Assembly (NCBI GenBank): GCA_018262385.1
Contig: JAGSPQ010000139.1
Location: 1 to 7,686 of the forward strand
DNA length: 7,686 nt
Direction: 5' to 3'
Source: Myxococcaceae bacterium
Lineage (GTDB): Bacteria > Myxococcota > Myxococcia > Myxococcales > Myxococcaceae
Below are positions 1-5,599 of this stretch, one piece after another. Numbering within the stretch: the stretch's first letter is position 1; the number at the start of each line of letters is the position of its first letter. The translations under genes and the position numbers were made by a program. A model generated the notes under the pieces. The model was not told the DNA's origin. It was given only the letters and a program-made list of their open reading frames with translations, and searched no databases.

Positions 1-220
1 CGGCGTCGGCGGCGTCGACGCTGACGTCGTAGTACTGCGCCATCAGCCGCAGGTTCGGATCGTCGGGGCGATGCACGTAGGCGAACACCACCAGCGTCGG
101 AGCGAGGACCAGGATCGCCGGCAGCGCCATCATCGACCACAGCAGCGCCTTGTTCTTGCGCAGGTCGAGGAAGTCCTTCTGAAACACCGCCCGCGCGCGG
201 GGCCAGGAGAACTGGGTCAC
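1..220 (-). CDS. ABC transporter permease, N-terminal fragment (cut by window edge)
   Basis: Only the first 73 codons are in the window. The protein starts MTQFSWPRARAVFQKDFLD, a short cytoplasmic amphipathic stretch with the KDFLDLRKNK pattern common at the N-terminus of ABC-2/NatB-type permeases. One hydrophobic segment follows at about residues 28-49 (LLWSMMALPAILVLAPTLVV), and then the start of an extracytoplasmic region rich in Asp. The start is GTG at 220-218. It overlaps the TGA of the upstream ATPase gene by 4 bases (GTGA) and has a very strong Shine-Dalgarno run (GAGGAGGAGG, 222-231). The coupling to an ATPase makes a permease role likely: it would form the membrane channel of an exporter energised by that ATPase. 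The substrate is unknown. NatB-like Na+ export or export of another small molecule are both possible, and the missing remainder would decide the subfamily. Confidence 0.8.
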   Translation of the reverse strand, partial: MTQFSWPRARAVFQKDFLDLRKNKALLWSMMALPAILVLAPTLVVFAYVHRPDDPNLRLMAQYYDVSVDAADA

Positions 221-1143
221 GCCTCCTCCTCGCGCACCAGCTCGAGGTAGGCCTCTTCCAGCGGCCGGGCCGCGGTGGTCACCTGGTAGACCCGGGCGCC
301 GGCCTTCACCAGGCACTCCACCACCGCGGGCGCCTGCTCCTCGTCGTCGAGCAGCACCTTGAGCAGGCCGCCCTCGTGCAGCGAGCCGGGCGCGAACGGC
401 AGGGCCTCGAGCGCGGCAGAGAACCGGCCGGCATCCCCGTCCAGCCGCAGCTCGAGCGCGGTGCCCTGCCGGCGCAGCTCTTTGAGCGAGGCGACCGTGC
501 GCAGCCGGTTCTTGATCACCGCCACCCGGGTGCACAGCCGCTCGACCTCGCCGAGGTTGTGGCTGCACAGCACCAGCGTCCGTCCCTCGCTCGCCAGCTC
601 GGCGACCGCGTCCCGCACCGTGCGCGCCGACTCGGGATCCAGCCCCGAGGTGGGCTCGTCGAGGAACAGCACCTGCGGCTCGTGCACCAGGGTGCGGATG
701 ATCGCCAGCTTCTGCCGCATCCCCTTGCTGAAGCCGCTCACCGGCTCGTCTTCCCGGCCGGCGAGGCCGAACTGGGCCAGGTACCGCTCGCACCGCTTCC
801 ACGCCACCGCCTCGTCGAGCTCGTTGAGGCGGATGAAGAAGGTCAGGTTCTCCCGCGCCGACAGCCGCTCGTAGAGGCCCGGCTGCTCGGTGAGCAGGCC
901 GACCTTCCGCCGCAGCGCGCTGCCCTGGTCTCGCAGCGGGATCCGCTCGCCGCACACCACCGCCTCGCCCCCGCTGGGGGTCAACAGCCCGGTGAGCATC
1001 CGCACGGTGGTGGTCTTGCCTGCCCCGTTGGGCCCCAGCAGCCCGAACACCTCTCCGGGCGCGACCTCGAAGGTCAGCCCCTCGACCGCCGTCCGGGTTC
1101 CGAACGTGCGGTAGAGGCCGGTGACACGGATCCCCGCGCTCAC
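217..1143 (-). CDS. ABC transporter ATP-binding protein (NatA / ABC-2 exporter type)
   Basis: This is a complete 308-residue nucleotide-binding subunit that hydrolyses ATP at the cytoplasmic face to drive a membrane permease. All the expected motifs are present: Walker A GPNGAGKTT at residues 37-45, Q-loop Gln87 (LLTEQPGLYERLSARENL), a signature of the FSKGM type at 138-142 (a variant of LSGGQ often seen in ABC-2/NatA/CcmA-like ATPases), Walker B with catalytic Glu163 (VLFLDEPTSGLDP, 158-170) and H-loop His195 (CSHNL). A C-terminal domain of about 90 residues (215-308) resembles the accessory tail of drug, Na+ or polysaccharide exporters. The start is GTG at 1143-1141, three bases after the TGA of the glycosyltransferase gene. 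No good Shine-Dalgarno precedes it, so translation is probably coupled to the upstream gene. The last codons (CGC GAG GAG GAG GCG TGA) also form the ribosome site of the permease. The ATPase assignment is secure; the substrate is not known. Confidence 0.96.
   Translation of the reverse strand: MSAGIRVTGLYRTFGTRTAVEGLTFEVAPGEVFGLLGPNGAGKTTTVRMLTGLLTPSGGEAVVCGERIPLRDQGSALRRKVGLLTEQPGLYERLSARENLTFFIRLNELDEAVAWKRCERYLAQFGLAGREDEPVSGFSKGMRQKLAIIRTLVHEPQVLFLDEPTSGLDPESARTVRDAVAELASEGRTLVLCSHNLGEVERLCTRVAVIKNRLRTVASLKELRRQGTALELRLDGDAGRFSAALEALPFAPGSLHEGGLLKVLLDDEEQAPAVVECLVKAGARVYQVTTAARPLEEAYLELVREEEA
222..231 (-). promoter_or_regulatory. Strong Shine-Dalgarno for the permease, inside the ATPase gene
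   Basis: The minus strand reads GAGGAGGAGG, one base before the GTG start at 220. The AGGAGG core at 225-230 lies 4 bases from the start, a somewhat short spacing. The same bases encode the Glu-Glu-Glu near the ATPase C-terminus. This site supports the GTG start and translational coupling of the two ABC genes. Confidence 0.7.
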
Positions 1144-1146
1144 TCG

Positions 1147-3753
1147 TCAGTCAATCGTGACCAGCACGAACTTGTTGTTGAGGTCCTTCTTGATCAGGGT
1201 GACGGTCTTGTCCGGGCCGACCGCGCCCTTGAGGATCCCCAACCGCGCGTGCTCGACCAGCGCCCACTCGCGGCCCGGCTGCGCCGCGTACTGGAACAGC
1301 AGGTTGTTGTCCTTGATCTGCTTCACCGTGTTGCGCGAGTAGAACGTCTCGCCGCGCCAGTTCATCAGGAACGAGGTGATCGGCTCGCTCGGCTTGCGGC
1401 CCTGGTAATACGCCCAGAACTGATCCCGCTGGGTCCAGTGGTGCGACAGGTCGACCCAGTGGCTCCAGCTGAACCAGAAGGCCCAGATGCAGGCCGCGGC
1501 GATCCCGGTCGCGAACAGCGCCGTCTTCGCCCGCGCCAGCGCCTGGAAGGCGAGCAGGAGTCCGAACACCGTGAACCCGAAGCCCATCACCTGCTTGGCG
1601 TTGGCGACCTCGGCCAGCGTGCTCCAGAGGGGATCCGGCTGACCGCCCGCCTTCAGGCCCACCCCCGCGCCGGCCGCGCCCAGCCCGGCCGCCGCCAGCA
1701 CCAGCGCCAGCGCCCACAGCGAGGCGCGGCTCTCGTTCGCCGGACGCAGCGCCTCGAACCCGACGAAGCCGGCGGTGGCGAGGATGCCCAGGCCCACCAG
1801 CAGCAGCGCCGAGGTGGAGCCGCCCGACATCACCGCCAGCAGCACTCCGCCGCCCATCGCCGCCAGCAGCAGCGCCAGCGCGCGGAAGAACGGCGAGCGC
1901 CGGGTGCCGAACGCCTCGAAGCACAGGTAGCCGCCGATGCCGAGCAGCGCGATCACCACCAGGTCGCCGGTAGAGAGCGCGCGGTTGGTCCAGAACTGCA
2001 CCGGGTTCTGGGTGAGGAAGGTGGGGTACGGCCGGTCGTAGTTGTAGACGAACAGGTCGGTGAAGTTCTTCGGGTTGCCGGCGAGGTCCTTGCCGACCAG
2101 CAGCAGCAGCGGCAGCCCGAACATCAGCGACAGCGCATGCTTCTGCAGCCCTTCGGTCCACACCTTGTCGAGGTAGATCCCGATCAGGATCGCCATCGGC
2201 GGCAGCATCGGGAAGACGTAGTGGTGGAACTTGGTCGCCGAGGCGCCGATCAGCGCGAAGGTGAAGACCAGCCAGACGGTGGCGATCACTCCGACCTGAT
2301 CGACGCCGCGGCCGCTGCGCAGCTTGAGCCCCGCGACCACCGCCAGCCCGCCCGGCACCAGCAGCACCCACGGGTAGATCGCGAAGCCGCCCTGCTCGAT
2401 GAAGTAGATGAACGAGCCACCGGGGGTGGTGGTGTGGACGCCCGCGCCCAGCCGCGCGAAGTGATCGTGAATGAGGAAGCGGTACCAGAACAGCTTCCCT
2501 TCGTCGTCGACGTTCGGGAAGGCGAACATCGTGTGGTACCAGGGCAGAGCGATGGCGAAGAACAGCAGCACGCCCGTTCCGAACCGCATCTCGTAGAACT
2601 TGCCCCACAGCACCGGCATCGCCGCTTCGTCCTTCACCCAGTTGGCGAGCAGGTAGAGCACCGCGCCGACGGCGAGCAGCCCCACTCCGATGCCGAGGTT
2701 GCGCACCTGCTGGGTGGCCGACAGCCCCGCGGCGACGACCGAGAGGCCCGCGCCGGCGATCGCCAGCGGCATCAGCGGCTGCGCCTTGTCGATCGCCTTG
2801 TGCAGCAGGTAGCTGGTGACGCCGAAGAAGGCGAACGCCGCCGGGGTGATGCCGTAGTACTTGTTGTCGAAGAGGACGTAGGTCAGCGCCCACGCCAGCG
2901 CCGCCGCGGCCGCGCCGACGAAGAGCGGCAAGCCGGCCCGCTTGAAGAACCAGCGCGCGTGGCCTTCGAGCGACTTCTCGTTCCACGGGATCACCGACAG
3001 CACCGCGTACATCACCAGGATCACCGCCGGGATGCCGAAGCCGAGCAGGCCCTTGGCGAGGGTGCCGGTGGCGCAGAAGACGTAGAACCCGTACCACCAG
3101 GCGCTGCGCCGCCGGGTCTGCTTGTCGAGCAGGCCGACGATCGCGCAGGCCATCGCGCAGACCATCGAGCAGACGACCGGGTTGTCGGTGACCGCCTGCC
3201 GCGAGAGCAGGAACCACATCGGCATCGTCGCCAGCACGAACGCGGTCGCCAGCGCCGCGCGGGCGCTGACGGTGCGGGCCATCGCCCAGGCGAGCAGGCC
3301 GATCGCGAGCACCGAGAAGAGGGCGAACGGAAGCCGGAAGCCCCACTCGGTGTACTTGCCCAGGTGAGAGGTGCCCGCGGCGATGTCCGAGCCCGTCAGC
3401 TGCATCCCGAGCGCCTGCATCCACATCGTGAACGCGGGCTTGCTGAAGAACCACGCGTTCTCCCAATAGGGGTGCACGTAGTCGCGGCGCTGGATCATCT
3501 CGCGCGCCACTTCGCCGTAGTGGGTCTCCCACGGATCCCACAGGCCGACCGCGCCCAGGTAGGGGATGAAGAGCAGCGAGGCGAACGCGGCCGCCGCGGC
3601 GGTGACCCGCCAGGCCAGCGGGTAGGTGAGGAACTTCTTCACCGTCGGGTTCTCCAGCGTCGACTTGCCGAGGATCGTCTCGGCCAATCCGCGGGACTCT
3701 TCCTGCTGTTTTCCGTTGTCTTCGGCTTCGCTCGCCAAGGGGGATCGCTCCAC
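1147..3753 (-). CDS. ArnT/PMT-like polytopic membrane glycosyltransferase (GT-C fold)
   Basis: This 868-residue inner-membrane protein is expected to transfer a sugar from a polyprenyl-phosphate carrier to an acceptor on the periplasmic side, like ArnT. After a hydrophilic N-terminal tail of about 47 residues and the first membrane helix (50-67) comes LWDPWETHYGEVAREM (71-86), the counterpart of ArnT LWQPDETRYAEISREM. FSKPAFTMW (103-111) then matches ArnT FEKPIAGYW, including the Lys. Further matches are AKGLLG (233-238), LPWYH (403-407), HDHFARLG (429-436) and ATKFHHYVFPMLPPMAIL (506-523). A block of roughly 120 residues with 3-4 hydrophobic segments (about 277-375) sits between the AKG and LPW motifs and is absent from E. 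coli ArnT as I recall it. About six more segments lie at 597-762, followed by a soluble C-terminal domain (765-868). The start is uncertain: GTG at 3753 is the first possible codon after the preceding stop, but its ribosome site is weak. TTG at 3738 has GGAG nine bases upstream. The family call is firm; the donor, acceptor and catalytic competence are not. Confidence 0.9.
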   Translation of the reverse strand: MERSPLASEAEDNGKQQEESRGLAETILGKSTLENPTVKKFLTYPLAWRVTAAAAAFASLLFIPYLGAVGLWDPWETHYGEVAREMIQRRDYVHPYWENAWFFSKPAFTMWMQALGMQLTGSDIAAGTSHLGKYTEWGFRLPFALFSVLAIGLLAWAMARTVSARAALATAFVLATMPMWFLLSRQAVTDNPVVCSMVCAMACAIVGLLDKQTRRRSAWWYGFYVFCATGTLAKGLLGFGIPAVILVMYAVLSVIPWNEKSLEGHARWFFKRAGLPLFVGAAAAALAWALTYVLFDNKYYGITPAAFAFFGVTSYLLHKAIDKAQPLMPLAIAGAGLSVVAAGLSATQQVRNLGIGVGLLAVGAVLYLLANWVKDEAAMPVLWGKFYEMRFGTGVLLFFAIALPWYHTMFAFPNVDDEGKLFWYRFLIHDHFARLGAGVHTTTPGGSFIYFIEQGGFAIYPWVLLVPGGLAVVAGLKLRSGRGVDQVGVIATVWLVFTFALIGASATKFHHYVFPMLPPMAILIGIYLDKVWTEGLQKHALSLMFGLPLLLLVGKDLAGNPKNFTDLFVYNYDRPYPTFLTQNPVQFWTNRALSTGDLVVIALLGIGGYLCFEAFGTRRSPFFRALALLLAAMGGGVLLAVMSGGSTSALLLVGLGILATAGFVGFEALRPANESRASLWALALVLAAAGLGAAGAGVGLKAGGQPDPLWSTLAEVANAKQVMGFGFTVFGLLLAFQALARAKTALFATGIAAACIWAFWFSWSHWVDLSHHWTQRDQFWAYYQGRKPSEPITSFLMNWRGETFYSRNTVKQIKDNNLLFQYAAQPGREWALVEHARLGILKGAVGPDKTVTLIKKDLNNKFVLVTID

Positions 3754-3831
3754 GAAAAGTTGGACCTGGGGGCGCGTTCTTCCAGTTGCGAGGCGAGTCG
3801 TCCAGCAGTCTTGCGGCGGAAGACCGGGGGC

Positions 3832-4230
3832 CTACGCGGCGGTCGTCTGCTCGGCGGCGAGGCCGCAGAGGACCCCGGAGATCTCCGCGTGCAGGTCGGC
3901 CAGCGCGAGCGACTTGTTCAGCACCCGCACCGCCCCGGCGCCCGCTCCTTCTGCTTCGCAGCGGGCGAGGAGGATGAAGGGCAGCGCGTTCTCGCCGCGG
4001 CTCAGCACGCGGCAGATCTGCCGGCCGCTCACCCCGGCGAGGTCGACGTCGGCGACAATCAGCTTCGGGGCCGGCGCCTTCCCTTCCACCGCCAGCTCGA
4101 GGTAGTCGCACAGCTCGAAGCCATCTTCGAGCGTCACCACCCGATGGCCGTCTGCGCGCAGCTGCTGCGCAAGTTCTTCGCGCAGCGCATCGTCTTCTTC
4201 GACGATCAAAACGGTCTTCGCTCCTGTCAT
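3832..4230 (-). CDS. Stand-alone response-regulator receiver domain (atypical)
   Basis: This 132-residue single-domain protein has no output domain and begins MTGAKTVLIVEEDDALREE. It has the alternating beta/alpha pattern of CheY-like receivers. The acidic pair is Glu11-Glu12, in place of the usual Asp/Glu-Asp. The expected phosphoacceptor is Asp61 in LIVADVDLAG, and the conserved Lys is Lys106 in VLNKSL. The switch Thr/Ser (normally after the beta-4 strand, as in LTA) is replaced by Ala89 in FILLARCE, and the Pro that usually follows the Lys is Ser. I chose ATG at 4230 because AGGGAG (4237-4242) lies six bases upstream. A GTG at 4257 would add nine residues (MQRKPREPS) outside the fold. It lies between an anchored protein and the glycosyltransferase on the same strand. 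It may relay phosphate, act as a phosphate sink or work by binding a partner. Its kinase is not in the window. Confidence 0.88.
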   Translation of the reverse strand: MTGAKTVLIVEEDDALREELAQQLRADGHRVVTLEDGFELCDYLELAVEGKAPAPKLIVADVDLAGVSGRQICRVLSRGENALPFILLARCEAEGAGAGAVRVLNKSLALADLHAEISGVLCGLAAEQTTAA

Positions 4231-4236
4231 CGAGGG

Positions 4237-4242
4237 CTCCCT
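4237..4242 (-). promoter_or_regulatory. Ribosome binding site deciding the receiver start
   Basis: AGGGAG on the minus strand lies six bases before ATG at 4230-4228. It argues for that ATG over the upstream in-frame GTG at 4257, because the site would lie inside the coding region if the GTG were used. Confidence 0.65.
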
Positions 4243-4260
4243 GGGCTTGCGCTGCACACA

Positions 4261-4276
4261 ATCAACTTGTGGGCCA
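4261..4276 (-). promoter_or_regulatory. Weak sigma-54-like promoter candidate
   Basis: The minus strand reads TGGCCCACAAGTTGAT, which follows the TGGC-N7-TTG(C)(A/T) layout of a -24/-12 promoter. It has the GG of the -24 element, but A replaces the usually important C of the -12 element. It lies in the 90-base gap upstream of the receiver gene, about 30 bases before its ATG. Sigma-54 promoters are frequent in myxobacteria. No other promoter stands out in this gap, but one mismatch at a key base and chance occurrence make this a tentative call. Confidence 0.2.
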
Positions 4277-4320
4277 CGCCGAGCGGGGGAGACGGTTCCG
4301 CCGGTACACCTACCTTTCGA

Positions 4321-5529
4321 TCACTTCGGTTTGATCGGGATCCGGATCGCGAACTTCGCCGCCTCGGGGTCGACGGCCACCAGCTCGAGCGCTCCTTCGA
4401 GGGGAGTGACGGTGTAGGTGGCGGTCGTCACCGGGGCCTCGACGTCGGCGTGGGCAGCGGCGCTGAGCATCGCAACCAGCGTCGCGGCCTCGTCCGCCCG
4501 GCGAAGGAATTTCTCCTGGGACGCAACCGAGGGAGCGAAGTTCTCGGTGCCCTGGTGCTTGAGCGCCAGCTGCGCGATCAGCGGCGCCCGCTCGGAGTCG
4601 GGCAGATCGGCGATCTGGCGCAGATCGGCGTTGAGCGCCCGCAGCCCGACCATCTGCCAGCCGACCAGGATCGGGGCCGGGAACTCGGCCGGAGGAGGAC
4701 GAATGCGATCGCGCAGCTCTTTCGGGAGGCTCTGGCGCTGGCGTCCGTCGAGCTCGAAGCCGAAGTACTCGACCCCCGCCACCACGCCCTCGTCGCGGAG
4801 CATCGCGCTGTTGAGCCGCTGCGAGCCGCGGATCGTCTCGAGCGCAGTGTGGAACCTGGCGCGAGAAGCGGGGTCGGCGGCCACCACCGCTTCCGTGCAG
4901 GCCGGATAGACGGTCTTCACGATCGCCACCCCGGACATGGTGCCGAGCAGCGCTCCGCCCCAGGACAGATCGCGGCTGGTGGCGATCACGTCCGCGCAGG
5001 TCTCGAACGCCAGGCCGTACTGCGCGGTCGCGACCTCGGCCCGGATCTCCCAGGCGAGCACCTTCGCCGCCTGGATCCACGGCACGAAGCCGGGGCCGTT
5101 GCGCTTGTGGCCTTCGCTGAAGATCCCTTCCGGCAGGCCGGCGGTGTCGGCGCGGGAGCAGGTCATCAGCCCGCGGGCCCACGCCAGCGAGTTGCGGGGA
5201 GTGACGATCGCCAGGCACTCGTCGGGGATCCGGCCGGGCGGGGCTTTGGGAGCGCGGAAGGCCTTGCAGGTCTCCGGCTCGTCCTTGAGCAGATCGACCC
5301 AGGCGTCCAGGCGCGGCTCGGCGCACTTGCCGAAGGTGCCGGTGATCGACGGGGTCGCGTGGGCCGGGCGCGCGCGCGGCTCGAGCGCCATCTGCACCGC
5401 GTCCTCCAGCATCGAGGTGGCGGCCTTCGAGACCCGCAGCCGGAAGGCGAACCACGCTCCGACCGCGAGCGCCACGATCAGCGCCGACACCGCCAGACCG
5501 AACGGCCACAGCTTTCGTCGCGAGCTCAC
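4321..5529 (-). CDS. Membrane-anchored cysteine-containing protein of unknown function
   Basis: I do not recognise this 402-residue protein. It starts MSSRRKLWPFGL with a positively charged N-terminus and one hydrophobic segment at about residues 9-29, followed by RLR. This fits a signal anchor or uncleaved signal sequence that places the rest outside the cytoplasm. There is no lipobox cysteine. Six cysteines (69, 88, 105, 124, 178, 211) all lie in the first half of the soluble part and none after 211, so up to three disulfides are possible in an oxidising compartment. The region from about 150 to 270 looks helical. The C-terminus (about 345-402) contains VTTATYTVTPLEGALELVAV, which suggests beta strands. 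The start is GTG at 5529-5527, with AGAAGG (5535-5540) five bases upstream. It is the first minus-strand gene, diverging from the membrane methyltransferase-like gene, and precedes the receiver gene by 90 bases. A role in the envelope is inferred only from the anchor and neighbours. Confidence 0.82.
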   Translation of the reverse strand: MSSRRKLWPFGLAVSALIVALAVGAWFAFRLRVSKAATSMLEDAVQMALEPRARPAHATPSITGTFGKCAEPRLDAWVDLLKDEPETCKAFRAPKAPPGRIPDECLAIVTPRNSLAWARGLMTCSRADTAGLPEGIFSEGHKRNGPGFVPWIQAAKVLAWEIRAEVATAQYGLAFETCADVIATSRDLSWGGALLGTMSGVAIVKTVYPACTEAVVAADPASRARFHTALETIRGSQRLNSAMLRDEGVVAGVEYFGFELDGRQRQSLPKELRDRIRPPPAEFPAPILVGWQMVGLRALNADLRQIADLPDSERAPLIAQLALKHQGTENFAPSVASQEKFLRRADEAATLVAMLSAAAHADVEAPVTTATYTVTPLEGALELVAVDPEAAKFAIRIPIKPK

Positions 5530-5599
5530 GCGCGCCTTCTACTCCAGAACCGGAGCATTCCTTGACCGCCTTCTGGCGCGCTGCTACCCGGCCCGCCCA
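5530..5599. promoter_or_regulatory. Divergent intergenic region with candidate promoter for the plus-strand gene
   Basis: These 70 bases separate two divergent starts (GTG at 5529 on the minus strand, ATG at 5600 on the plus strand) and must hold at least the start signals of both genes. On the plus strand TTGACC (5562-5567) resembles a -35 element. Seventeen bases later TACCCG (5585-5590) is a poor -10. Two short inverted repeats are visible: TTCT-N5-AGAA (5537-5549) and CGCC-TTCT-GGCG (5567-5578). The second lies in the -35/-10 spacer and could be an operator. On the minus strand AGAAGG (5535-5540) is the ribosome site of the anchored-protein gene. I could not identify a minus-strand promoter. 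Positions of transcription starts are not known. Confidence 0.4.

Noticed and set aside
1801..1880. CAGCAG-type short repeats
   Set aside because: They are GC-biased codons for Leu/Ala runs in membrane helices of the glycosyltransferase, not a structured tandem repeat.
3754..3831. Possible terminator between the receiver and glycosyltransferase genes
   Set aside because: Only an imperfect, widely spaced GTCTTCC/GGAAGAAC pairing is visible, with no compact GC stem and no T-run.
4231..4257. A nine-residue N-terminal extension of the receiver from GTG at 4257
   Set aside because: A good ribosome site (AGGGAG) sits within this stretch at the right distance from ATG 4230, and the extra residues precede the usual receiver start.
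1151..4261. A second minus-strand frame of about 1,036 codons overlapping the receiver and glycosyltransferase genes
   Set aside because: It is Arg/Ala/Gly-rich with no membrane pattern or motif, while the alternative frame on the same strand contains a receiver fold and ArnT landmarks.
376..5565. A plus-strand frame open for about 1,729 codons, antisense to the whole minus-strand cluster
   Set aside because: The translation is Arg/Gln/His-rich with no domain pattern, and it covers four genes with clear motifs or structure on the other strand. In GC-rich DNA a frame mirroring strongly biased codons rarely meets stop codons, so its length is not evidence of coding.
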